Assembly: GCA_028023455.1 (NCBI GenBank)
Contig: JAQFVV010006342.1
Coordinates: 517,001 to 581,000 of the forward strand
Reading direction: 5' to 3'
DNA length: 64,000 nucleotides
Source: Epiperipatus broadwayi
Lineage: Eukaryota > Onychophora > Udeonychophora > Euonychophora > Peripatidae
Shown here: positions 11,645 through 22,275 of the stretch, piece after piece
Position numbering within the stretch: position 1 is the first letter of the stretch
Layout of the letters: each line of letters starts with the position of its first letter
Notes under the pieces: model-generated
The model's input: only the letters and a program-made list of their open reading frames with translations
What the model was told of the DNA's origin: nothing
Databases searched by the model: none
Translations under genes and position numbers: made by a program

Positions 11645-12099
11645 TTATACCTTACTTTTAATTAAAAATGGACTGCAATTCGGTAAGAATTTATTAATTG
11701 TCTTATCTGCCTCTGGACCAATGAACAGAGGCATTCCTGTAATAGTTTGGGATGTATAAATAGAGTAGATTGGAGATAACGGCTCTTTTTCTCTTTGCTC
11801 TTTGAGTTTTTCCATTCCTTCTTTCCCAACAAGAATAAAAAAAAAAAAGAATATTAGCATGATAAAGAATGTCAGTTGAGTAGGAAGCCAAACCATCTTT
11901 CCCATGCCTCTCGGTGCTGTCTCCAGAATGCCATCATGAAGCTCCTGCAGCAGAAGAATGTTGTCACCAATGAAAAAGTAGTAATGACCAAGATTGCTGA
12001 TCATCATAAATCGAAGCCCAGAGAATAAAACATTTAGCCATTGACCCAGAATATGCCAAGATAACAGTCCAATATCTATGTAAAGTTGTCTGTGCTTGC
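11645..12099 (-). CDS. 3'-terminal exon of an unrecognised multi-pass membrane protein
   Basis: A 150-codon open frame starts directly after a splice acceptor (TTTATAG, AG at 12101-12100) and ends at TAA 11647-11645. The exon begins with two bases that complete a split codon (phase 1). Its first residues are K-H-R-Q-L-Y-I-D-I-G. Hydrophobic segments lie at about exon residues 7-28, 30-52 and 75-95; the last is a Phe-rich stretch after WLPTQLTFF. A charged KEGMEKLKEQREKE segment follows, which suggests a cytosolic tail. The frame stays open upstream of the internal ATG at 12007 until the acceptor, the codon usage is not AT-biased filler, and composition is conserved-looking (LHDGILETAPRGMGKM). 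I do not recognise the family. Upstream exons must lie at higher coordinates and were not found. Confidence 0.6.
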
Positions 12100-12837
12100 C
12101 TATAAATACTAATTATTGTTTTTTTATATTTATCTGCCTGTAATGACCTCTCTATAATCTGTACTACATTTTTATAATATTAATTCCAATTTCACTTTTA
12201 TTCTAGCTTTATGAGTCTGTGCATTTTGTTTAATATTAATATATAATATCTTCTATGACATTTTAAAGTTTTCTTTTATTTAATATGCTAATTTAGCTTA
12301 ACATCACAAGTTTGATCTATAATTGTTTTTTTTAAGTAAAGTAAATTATAATGATAAGAATTTATTTATCATTCATTCTCTATAAGATTTAATGTTTAGT
12401 ATGTTAAAATAGACTCACGGGGTTGATCGTCCAAGAACCCTCTTGTTTAATTTTATTTTGATTTTGTTAATGAAAGATCACAATTAAGAAGTATGTGTTA
12501 ATTACTGTAACTACCCAAATGGGCTGAAATAACTTGATGCTTTAATTTTGTTTGAAGTGTATATGGGAAAGTATAAATGACTAATTAAATAATTAAATAA
12601 ATGTCTTATTTGATTATCATAGCATGATTCACTATCATGCCTACTATTATGCAGAGGATTAAACCATTTAAAGTTGTAATATTAAACATTAGTTTTATTT
12701 TCATATGTATATTGTACCACTGACATATCCCAATATTTCTCTTCAGTGTAAATGCTTTGTGATTTGGGAACTTTTGAGAATCCGAAGTTACCCAAGCTTT
12801 TCTGAAGTTTTCCCTTCATTTTAAAAATCATTCATAA

Positions 12838-13041
12838 TCAGGAATTATACTCTTTGTGGAATGTGAGGCTAAGATATTGGATGCTCTATGGGGGATACCA
12901 TACACTGGCTCATCATATCACCAAACCTACCTCAACTTTCATACCGCTTCACCATACATGCGAACGTATGCCTTCCTCAGCTGGGCTTTCCTTATTTACA
13001 TATTTAACCTTTTCCATGCTAGCAGTGACAATATTCATTAA
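12838..13041 (+). other. Possible plus-strand exon or pseudogene fragment
   Basis: After a stop at 12835-12837 and a possible acceptor (ATCAG at 12837-12841), a frame runs to TAA at 13039. It contains the non-repetitive, aromatic-rich stretch TYLNFHTASPYMRTYAF followed by a hydrophobic segment (LSWAFLIYIFNLF). Local base composition is less AT-rich than the surroundings. There is no methionine start in good context and no family match. It could be an exon, a processed fragment or chance. Confidence 0.2.
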
Positions 13042-13482
13042 TTAAAATTGTTTGTGCCTGTTTCATCCCAATAAGTCATAATGGTGTGAAAATTGTGAAT
13101 CATATTTAGAGAAGTGTTTTATAAATTGTTGTAGTGCACTTGGTTTAAAGCTTCCTACCCAGGTTTTTTTTGTATTAATGAATCATTCCCATAGACACAT
13201 ATATTTTTATTCTCTAATAATAGTAAAAAAAATATAAAACAAAAATGAGAGAAATTTTTATTTTTGCTATAAACAAATGGGGTTTATAACTAATCATAGA
13301 TAAATTGCTTGTACTAGTTTAAATCAATTATCAATCTTTCACTCCTCTTGTAAATAGTTATTTTGGCATATTGAATTCTCACGCATGACCTAAAGTGATT
13401 ATTGTAAAATTCAGATTAACAGTAAATAAAGAATCATTAAGTGTTACATAATAAATGTAAAACCTTCTAAAGTGAAATCGTA

Positions 13483-13522
<40 letters not shown>

Positions 13523-13811
13523 TTGTGTTCATTCTTAAGTGAAATTAAAGTATATTTTAATTCTATCCAGAATTCAAATCTTTATTTTGGTTACTTATTA
13601 AAAATAAAAAGGTTTTTATAGATTAATATAATTATGTACTATTTTAATTCTTCTATGTTATTTGGGGATTCATCCTTGACAACCCTAATTCGAGTCTCAT
13701 GTCTCTTCTTCGCTGTGCATACAGGCCAGGAAGTAAATGTAATTGCTCTGTGTCGGTTGAAGTGTTGTTTTATAGCACATGTTTGACTGGTACAATATAT
13801 ACATATTCAGA
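13042..13811. other. No gene seen
   Basis: AT-rich with a TA/TG microsatellite at 13484-13520. The minus-strand open frame near 13697-13915 overlaps the F2 repeat and is not a gene. Confidence 0.5.
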
Positions 13812-14160
13812 AAGAACCTGAACTCAGACCCTACAACTATCCACTCCATCTTATACAACTGATGTACATAAATACATGAGAAAAAGATAAATGATCTCCA
13901 ATATATGTATTTCATCCTGAACCAGCAGTCATTACTTGATCCAGATCATCATCTCCCAAACATCTACAATCACTGCTCAATTTATATTAAAATAGCAAAT
14001 CTTCAAACTTTATTGGACAAGCTTGAATCTTCTCCTCCTCCAACTCTTTAACCATCCATGTTATTAAAAATCTGATATATATTTGGGAGATGGTGATCTG
14101 AACCAACTGATAAATGCTGGTTCAGCATGAAATACATATATTGGATATCATTGATTTTTT
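13812..14160 (-). repeat. F2 repeat plus inverted partial copy
   Basis: The minus-sense F2 copy (about 13812-14070) has lost the core (GTAATGA for CTGATGA) but keeps the stem II and GAAATA. A partial plus-sense copy follows (about 14085-14160) with CTGATAA, a TGCT/AGCA stem II and GAAATACAT. The G8-to-A change in CTGATGA would inactivate it. The distal stem I segment ATGGTGATC faces GATATCAT. Confidence 0.6.
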
Positions 14161-15347
14161 TCACTATTTTGTTTATTAAAAGCATTTACTTTAAGAATTA
14201 GATAAAAGTTTAAATATATAATTTTTTATCTATTTAGATTTAGGTTATATTTTCATATATATATATATATGTTGATTGAGAAGATAATTTTGAAGTCAAT
14301 TCTTTGTACAATGACTTTATTATTAGATGCTAACTATGTTGTATTGTTGATTAAACTTTCATTATTTGACATGTTAAATAACCAATACACTATATATAAA
14401 ATATTTGTTGCCTAAATGTATATTTTTTTTAATTATTTCTAAATTTTAATAATGACTCTAAAATATTTTATCACTTATAAAAAAAAATCAGTTTATTAGT
14501 GATACAAACTTTCAGTTATGATGGATTTTAGTTTTTAATATTCTTGTAATTAGAATACTAATCAATAATTTATTTTAATGCAATAAATCAGTACCCCTTT
14601 TTTCTGTCAGTTTTTTAATAATAAACAATGGAATTCTTATATATATATATAAATTACAATTTTACCTATAATAACTATTACTGAACAAAAAACTGCAGTT
14701 ACAGCAAAGTATTGAAATCTTTCATAAAGTTAACTTCAGAAGAGATTAAATATAGCATCAAATGACATCAAATAAACAGACTAAAGTAAGAACATGTAAA
14801 GATAGGAATGTATTTGAAGTTCGAGAATGGATTTCGCAAACTTTTTGTTCTTTTTTTTCTTCTTTCTGAACTTATTAATAATCATATACGTTTATGAGTA
14901 ATTGCTAACAAATAAGCACCAACTTAAAATTTGTCTTACATGTTTTAAGTTTACAAACTGATATTAGTGTGAACGTATGTGTGTTTATGATTTTATATAT
15001 GCGTACATTTTTGTGTATATTATATAGAAAATACTTTTTACATTACTGTGTGTGTTTCAGATGTCCATTAAAATGATCTATAAATTTTTGATTTGTTGAA
15101 GATTGACAAAAATAATTATTGATCTCTACAATTGATTTTTTTATTTGCAGTTTTTCATTTGAAAGGTCTATAGATTGGAAGTTTTATTTTGAATGGATTG
15201 AATTAAGAAATCAATAAACCATTATGTTATTTTTAAAATTATATAAATGCTGTAAAATGTTTATTATTGTGGCAATATTTATATTCTATTATATATATTT
15301 TTCTTCTTCATTCTTTATTTTTCTTTTTTTCTTTTTCTTAACACACA

Positions 15348-15356
<9 letters not shown>
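14161..15356. other. AT-rich sequence, no gene seen
   Basis: Contains short (TA)n tracts near 14256 and 14639. No coding or RNA features. Confidence 0.5.

Positions 15357-15381
<25 letters not shown>
15357..15381. repeat. (CA)n(TA)n microsatellite at LTR-like element edge
   Basis: The short CA run at 15343-15358 passes into about 25 bases of TA that directly abut the left end of the element starting at 15382. Confidence 0.8.
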
Positions 15382-17508
15382 TGTAATGGGCACATACAAC
15401 GTTACATTATTATTTTTTTTATTAAACTTGAAAAAATAAAAGTTCGCAAATAAAACTTCTTTTTTAAAAATTAAAAATTGAAAATTAAAAAATCATCTTA
15501 AACTCATATATATATAAAATCGCACAGATAGAAAAAAAAAATTATTAAAATAAAATTTTATTAAACATAGAAAAAGTATTTTAAAAGCAAAAACTTAAAA
15601 AGATTTAGAGATAAAAATATATCTTTAATTTTGGAAAACACATTAATTAATCATAAAATGGAAATGATTGTTTTAATTAGTCAAATTAAACTATCCCTTG
15701 GGCATTTAAAATGTATAAACAATGGTCAGATATGAGAGAAAACAAGGAGATCAGAATGGCCAATAAAAGAAATCACTCATGGAATCGGACCTCAGTGAAA
15801 AGACCATCACCATCATTGTGACATAATGTCTACTGAATCTGAAAGTCTACTATAAAAAGTGAAGGAAAAAAGAATGGAGAGAGATGTATGACAGTAGTGG
15901 TGATATCCCTTCAGTTCTGCTAAGAAAGAAAGAGAAATGACCTATTGTTTTCTACATTGAGGACCAGCTAAAGTAAAAGACCTCTGGATGAATAAATAAA
16001 ATGGCCAACAGAATACCAATTTCTTTAGGACGGCGTGGAAACTCACGTTCAAACGGCAAGCAATGGATAAAAAGGAACGTTTTAAAATTGTAAGAATTTT
16101 TGAACTCTAAGCTTTAAATATATTTCTAAAACTCCAGTATACTAAACAATAAGAACTTTAATTCTAAAACTTGTTCTGTATTTAAAATAATTGCACCAAC
16201 TTTACTAATATGTAATTTTATTTAATGTATTTCTTTTGTAAAATCATTTCCATAGATTTATTTATTTATTTTGTTCTTTAAGTTTTTATTATGATTTCTG
16301 TTTTTTGTTAAACTAAATTATATAAATGTTAAACTTAAGTCGGGCTTGAATTGCTATATAGATTTGTAAAGTTATATTAGGGGAGGATAATCTTAGGTTA
16401 TTTGTTTCGTAGTTAAATTGGGTCAATGGATTGGATATATTGGTGTAATTAGTAGATGTAGTATGAGATTCGCTATGGGCAGAATCGCTTTATATGCCAC
16501 ACACTTCCTTTTTGCCTATGGAATGTGATCGTAAGTCGGCAAAATGACTGCAGTCACGATCGTAAGTCGGCAAAATAACCGCAGTCCTTTCCTATGGAGT
16601 TTTTTTTATTGCTCTTCTCATCAGATAGATGTAGTATTCCTATCTGATGAGAGGCAATTTCTTCTCTTAACCTATTTTTGTGCTGCCGTATTTGTGTTAC
16701 ATTGAATGCATCAATATATCAGGTGGATTGACATTGTTTTGACTGTGAACTTTTGGCCTAAGGATAAATAAGGATAGAATATTTTCTTTCAAATGCAAAT
16801 CTATGTAGTTTATTTATACTCGGCACTCTAAATAAAAATGTATTAAATTTAAGTAGGGTATGGACATTGCATGGATTCGTTAGTGGTTAATTGTGTTGTG
16901 GTTTTCATATTCAGTTAGAATATATGTCATCAATGCCAATGTGATATCTTATGATGAATGCCATTGGGTTTCTTATATTCCCTCTGCAATTGACATTATC
17001 AATGACTTTGTATTTTGATCGGTTATGTTTATTTTGAAATGTTTTTAACCGTGGAATCTATGCGGCCGATCTATACTCAACATTATAAAACAAACTTTTA
17101 TAAACCCATCTGTGCGAACTTATAAAAATTAAAATGTGAACTTATAAAAATTAAAATATAAATTAAAATCTAAAATAAAAGTTAAAAATAATGTTAAATT
17201 TTAAAATGTAAACATACTAAAATAATAACGCTAAATGTTATATATATATGTGCGTAAATAAATGTTTGTGTGTTAATTTCTGGCAGTGGTTTCCTTTAAT
17301 TTGAAAATGTTTTTAGATAAGAATTATTTTATTATCTCTGCATCTTCACTGAGCTAGTGACAATGGGCTAATGACCGGAATCAAAATATATATAAAATAA
17401 TTTTTTTAACTTACGTATCTGCCTACTTTATAAATTTTCTAGGTTCAAATACTTAGATGGCACCCTTGTAGTGCAGATATGTTAAGTATTACTCTCTGAA
17501 TTGTTATA
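15382..17508 (+). mobile_element. LTR-like element, copy A (~2.1 kb)
   Basis: This copy matches the reverse complement of 48674-50896 over its whole length. Shared blocks include AGTTCGCA near the left end, GGACGGCGTGGAAACTCACG against the CCCACGTCGTCC block, the GCTCTTCTCATCAGATAGATG hairpin region, and TACGTATCTGCCTACTTTA near the right. It has TG-type and TA/CA-type ends (TGTAATGG and TTGTTATA, decayed). A TATA-like TTTATATGCC near 16480 precedes a GC-richer tract, as in a U3-R junction. A 30-base tandem duplication (GATCGTAAGTCGGCAAAAT) is unique to this copy. It holds no long frame. Best reading: a solo LTR or other nonautonomous retroelement. Confidence 0.6.
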
Positions 17509-18958
17509 ATATATATATAGTCTTTTGCATTTGAGAAGTCAAGGGAACCATTGATTATGTTAAAAAACTTTTTTGGCTAATCTTTACTTTTGAATTGGTG
17601 GAAATTTTATTTACATACATACATGTATATTTTTATATATATTGAGATGGTTATGTGTCTCATGAAATACAATGATATAGTAGTGGGTGTGTGCGTGTAT
17701 ATATATAAATTTGAAAGTAAAAGTAAAAATAAGCACAAACATGTAGCTATTTATTATATTACACTGGAATGCTGTTAAGTTAAATAATAATATTGAATTT
17801 TAAAAATTATTATAAATTAAACATTTAAAAAGGTCTATTTAATGTTTTGTTTTGATTTTTATAATTAAAAAAGAAATCTAAAACAAGTTTGTTTTATGTT
17901 ACAATAAATATACTGGTAATTATAAAATTTCCCTATTTTTAATTAGATTAAAAAAGTATTTTTTTTTAATTAAAGCTTGCACAATATATTTTAATAAAAT
18001 TTAATATAATATACTCTGATGTTGTTTAAAGAATTAAAAATATTTTGAGATAAAAATTTGTTTTTAATTAAAGTGAATTAAAAATGAGTTATTAACTTGT
18101 TTTTTAAATCAAGATAATGAAGAAAAAATGTATTAATTATTGTTTTTAAATTTCTTGACACAGTATAAAAGGTTGATTTAAAAGATCATTAAAGAGATTA
18201 CAACAGTGAAGCATTATTATTGTGAAGTTATAACTGAAGACAAGTCAGCTGCTTCTAATGTCACAACAGTTGAGTTTCAATTCACTTGGAAGCAAGGGCC
18301 TGCTTTTTGTGGTTTTTAGCATGCCTGAAGCCTACCAAATTATAGAGAATAATGGAGCTAATTTAAATGTAAACAATTACCTCATTTATACCTTTCCTGA
18401 AGACATCAATAGTTTAATCTATTCATTTAAAATGGATCAGCTTACCAAGAGATTCTACTGGCCTGTTGAAGAATTGCATTGCTATGATTATATATATATG
18501 CTGCTTTATCTATATGCAAACAAGCACAGACACAGGTAGTGCATCATTTACATAAAGTGTATACAGATAACATCTTTTAATTGTAAATATTTTTTGACTA
18601 AATTATTCAACTAAAACTAAAAAAATAAAAGGAAAAAATAAATGACCATGTCCAGTTTTATTTACTAAAAGGGCAACTCAGAAACTTTCTATATTGGAGA
18701 TGAAAAACAAAAGAATTTTCTAGCAATTTTTTTTAAAATGTTTACAATTAAATGAAACTTGAAAAGAAAAAAATGGAAGGAAAACTTTTGTGTAGGTTTT
18801 TTTTTCAAAGAGAAAAAACTTTCTATAACTTTTTAAAATGTGTTTGGTAAAAGTAATTACAATTAGTAATATAAATATTTTACTTAATAAATTTATTTGT
18901 TAACCAATAAAATATCATTAGGATAAAAACACCAGTGAGTGGACACAAATTTGAATGG
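17509..18958. other. No confident gene
   Basis: Mostly AT-rich. An open frame at 18258-18539 and an overlapping one ending at 18319 (ITEDKSAASNVTTVEFQFTW) are richer in mixed codons than the background and could be a frameshifted pseudogene fragment. No family is recognised. Confidence 0.35.
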
Positions 18959-19440
18959 GTACCCATATATATTAAAATCAGTTATCAAACACATATATGT
19001 TAAAATTAATTATGTATCATTAAATTGTGATAGTTTACTTCTTTATTATTATATCACAATCCAAGTATGGTATGGCACATCTGTGTGATTATATATACAT
19101 ATGTCATGTAGGCACACATATATATTAAAATCAGTCATCAATCGTATGTATGTTAAAATTAATTATTTGTGTATCATTAAATTGTGATAGCTTATTTCTT
19201 TATTATATGACAATTCAAATGTTACAGCATGTCTGTGTGATTATATGGATGCATATCATGTAGGCACATATATATATATATATATGTTAAAATCAGTCAT
19301 ACTTTATGAATTATTACAATCAATTGTTTTTTTATATACAGGCATATCTGTGAGCTTATATACAGGTATGTTTTATGTAAACCTATTGAGACATATAAAT
19401 TACAATGTAATAGCATATTTTTTTACATCTTAAATTTATA
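18959..19440. repeat. Diverged tandem repeat, ~155-base unit, three copies
   Basis: Units begin around 18959, 19111 and 19263. Each has ATATATTAAAATCAGT, then TTAAAATTAATTAT, TCATTAAATTGTGATAG, and a TCTGTGTGATTATAT segment. The third unit is more diverged. Copy spacing is about 153 and 160 bases. Confidence 0.65.
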
Positions 19441-20339
19441 TTGTTTTAAGTTATTCCAGTGAATTAATTTAATTCTAAAATAGAGTTAAAATATTATAAA
19501 TGTAATTATCTCTTACCCACAATAACTCTTGTTCACTGTACTGGAATTCTGCATAATGGTCAATTATATATATTGGGGTTCATATTTAGTGTTATAGACA
19601 TTCAGATAGATGGTACTAAGGAATATCCTTTAAAGTCTATGCACAGCATTTCATTTTATTTATTTCTTTAGAAATTTAGTTTATAGTTGGCCAGTACACT
19701 AGTAGTATTATGTGGCCAGAGCATTGATGATGGTCAGGATGTTTTTACAATTTCAGTATTATTTTTTACTATTGTATTCTGATGAACTAGCACCTGATTC
19801 TGTGCATCCAAATTATTGTGTTGTATTGCTGCCCCATGTTTGGCAATGGCTAAATAATTAGCCTGGTCTATAGTGGACTACTTTCAAATTCAGTCACAAG
19901 ACTTATTGTTCATTTTTATTGTTGATCATTCTTGATAATGAATGATTATTTTTTATCTCTGTAATGCTAGTAAATTTATACTTAGTCTTTGTTGAACTCT
20001 CATGCTTATCCCTTTAATTATATTCATTGTATATTTTGATTAGTATGGTTCATCCCTCTGGACCTCTGCACCATTAGAATATATAATATGTATGTTCTTA
20101 TTCACTTCAATATTTCTGTGATTTATATATGTTTACGTCCTACTACATGAATTATATTGTAGAGTGCCTTTCTGATTCATCTTTCTTTAATATACATGGA
20201 TACATATTCATGCAAATAATGGTTCAGGACACAATAACAGAAACATTTACTATATTTTTATTACGATATATTTCTAGTAGAATATAATTATTTAACACTT
20301 AAACAATATCAAGAGAAGTATTATCCCATTTCTTGCCAA
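19441..20339. other. No gene seen
   Basis: Ordinary AT-rich sequence without a recognisable exon, RNA or repeat family. Confidence 0.5.
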
Positions 20340-20800
20340 GCAAAGACTCTAGTGCTTTAAGAATGCTAGTGGAAGTTGTCATTGACTTATTTGTTATTCA
20401 AAAATGCCCCATGTGACTCAATTATTTCTAATGTTTCATGTGGTTGAGTAAGTAAGTTGTGAGGTGTATAACATCATTCTTATGTTGATTGTGTAATTCA
20501 CATAAAATAGAACATTATAATCTTTAAAGATGACAGTGTTTACATCATAGTATAAATTTGAATCTTGTAATGTTTAAGAAGTCTGCTGGCATTATCTCTT
20601 TATAAATAGTAATTATTGGTCCAAAGGATTGCATAATACAATTTTTACAAATTATAATAGTTCTACCACCATCTTTAATAATCGGGAGGTGGCATTTTGG
20701 TCATACTTTTAATTTGGCAAATTTTATGGCTTTGAAAAAGTATCAATAATATTTTGATTGACTAAATATGCTTTCTGCCATCTGTTATCTGTTTTTATGT
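20340..20800 (-). pseudogene. Possible decayed Tc1/mariner transposase
   Basis: Minus-strand frames broken by stops and shifts give pieces resembling the Tc1/mariner DDE catalytic domain order: a KDGGRTIIICKNCI stretch in place of the usual VKHGGGSIMVWGC, then FGPIITIYKEIM in place of the GPI-x-GIM segment, then a diverged VIFKDYN where family members have FQQDN. The catalytic aspartate context is not intact. The match is by eye and each piece is weak alone. Confidence 0.3.
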
Positions 20801-21459
20801 TAATTATGATCCTACTACCGCAATCTACTATTCATACTACAAAAAAATGTCTTTAAAATTACATTTTGACAATTAATGTTTTGCTTCAGATGAACTGTTT
20901 TAATATATAGTATTTATTATTAAATAAATAATAATATGCATTAATCTCTGCAATAAATTGTCATGCCAAAAATAAGTAATCAAATGGTCAGTGACTTGGG
21001 GCATCATGTAATGCTCAAGCACCAAAATTAATAAGTACGGCTTTGGCTCAGGAACCTTCAATTCTCTCATTCTATAATTGCACTAAACCTGTTAAATACA
21101 ATCCTTCATAATCTCATTCTGTTTTTCATGTCTATAATTCTTTTTAAATAGATAAGAAGCTTTGTTCCCAGAATAACTACTTCGTTTTATTCTTTCATAT
21201 TTAGTTAATACAAAATTGAATTTGCAACATGAAGCATTTCATTAGTATTAGACAATGATGACTAAAACCATAACAATTTGACCCTTTTTATAATTTCGAC
21301 ACAGCAACTTCTTGTGCAATATTTCTTAATACCTCTTAAGAATTCTATGTCTAAAAAAGTACTGCTTTATTATTTTGTATATTCTGTGTGTAATTAAATA
21401 TGTTTATATATATATAAAATTAAGAGCATGCTAATAACTCTAAACAAGCTTTTTTTTTT

Positions 21460-21775
21460 TTTATTTATGATAAATGCTACTACAAGAGAAGGCATTCAAA
21501 TCATTTTTATCTTGGATTGTCCCCATCCCCAGACCGGTTTCGACCTATGGGTCTCTTCAGTGAGAAGTTGGGACATTAGATCTAAAAAACCAACTCAAGC
21601 AAAGCATTTATCTAAAAGATAATTGTTAGAAGAAGATCTGAAACTTTTAGACATCTACATGTCTTTAAAGTCAGCTCTCCAACTGAAAAAATCATATGGG
21701 CCTGAACTTAATTCAGATACTCCATATATTAGTAGGCTTAGCTCTTTATATATATATATTGAAGCAGTCGGATCT
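21460..21775 (-). repeat. F3 repeat with intact hammerhead core
   Basis: The segment is related to 44063-44800: CATTAGATCTAAAAA, CTGAAACTTTTAGACATCTACATG and the GAACTTAATTCAGATAC palindrome-like block followed by CCATATATTAGTAG. The hammerhead described at 21519-21574 lies at its left. The open frames across it are incidental. Confidence 0.65.
21519..21574 (-). ncRNA. Type I hammerhead ribozyme motif (F3)
   Basis: On the minus strand: CTGAAGA (21560-21554; the seventh core position is free), stem II GACC-CATA-GGTC with four perfect pairs, GAAA, helix III AC/GT with a CG loop, and C17 at 21532. Stem I pairs TTCTCA with TGGGGA (six pairs including G-T wobbles), then an internal loop, then GTCCC with GGGAC (five pairs). 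Predicted cleavage lies between 21532 and 21531. All invariant core bases of the hammerhead are present. Confidence 0.7.
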
Positions 21776-22079
21776 GAGTTCGATCCTGGCTTCATGTTGT
21801 TTACCCTAGTGCTAACCTTAAAATGTCCGATGCAATGGGGCTTTATACGTTCAATCCACGCTAATTTCCATAATGAATAACTTGTTTCAAATACGTAGTA
21901 AAATTAATTAGTTTAGTTTAAATTTGATCAATTCTCTAAATAAAAATATTCATGAATTTATATATATTAAATTGCGTGGATTGTGCGTATATATATTTGT
22001 AAATATTAAATATATATAATTGTTCGAAAGTTTCATTGCGTCGGGAATACTTGTTTTTTTCACCTTTAAATAATTTGTA

Positions 22080-22275
22080 AAGTTTCGAAGCTACATTCCT
22101 TCGATAAGCTTTAAAATTCTTAAAAACAATAGTAAAGTTTTATGAATTGGAAAAAGATAAGGATTCATTTTTCTAATTAAATTATTTTCAAATCTTAAGA
22201 ATTCATTTTCAATTAGAGAAGGAATTCAAGCTAATTAGTTTGAAAGCCTTATCGAAGGAATGTATTTGAAAACAA
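22080..22275. repeat. Inverted repeat, ~195 bases
   Basis: ACATTCCTTCGATAAG at 22091-22106 is complementary to CTTATCGAAGGAATGT at about 22248-22263, with looser pairing inside (TTAAAATTC, GAATTC). It is probably a MITE. Confidence 0.55.

Noticed and set aside
18258-18539. 93-codon plus-strand frame with mixed composition
   Set aside because: A neighbouring frame is also protein-like and no family is recognised; kept only as a remark on a possible pseudogene.
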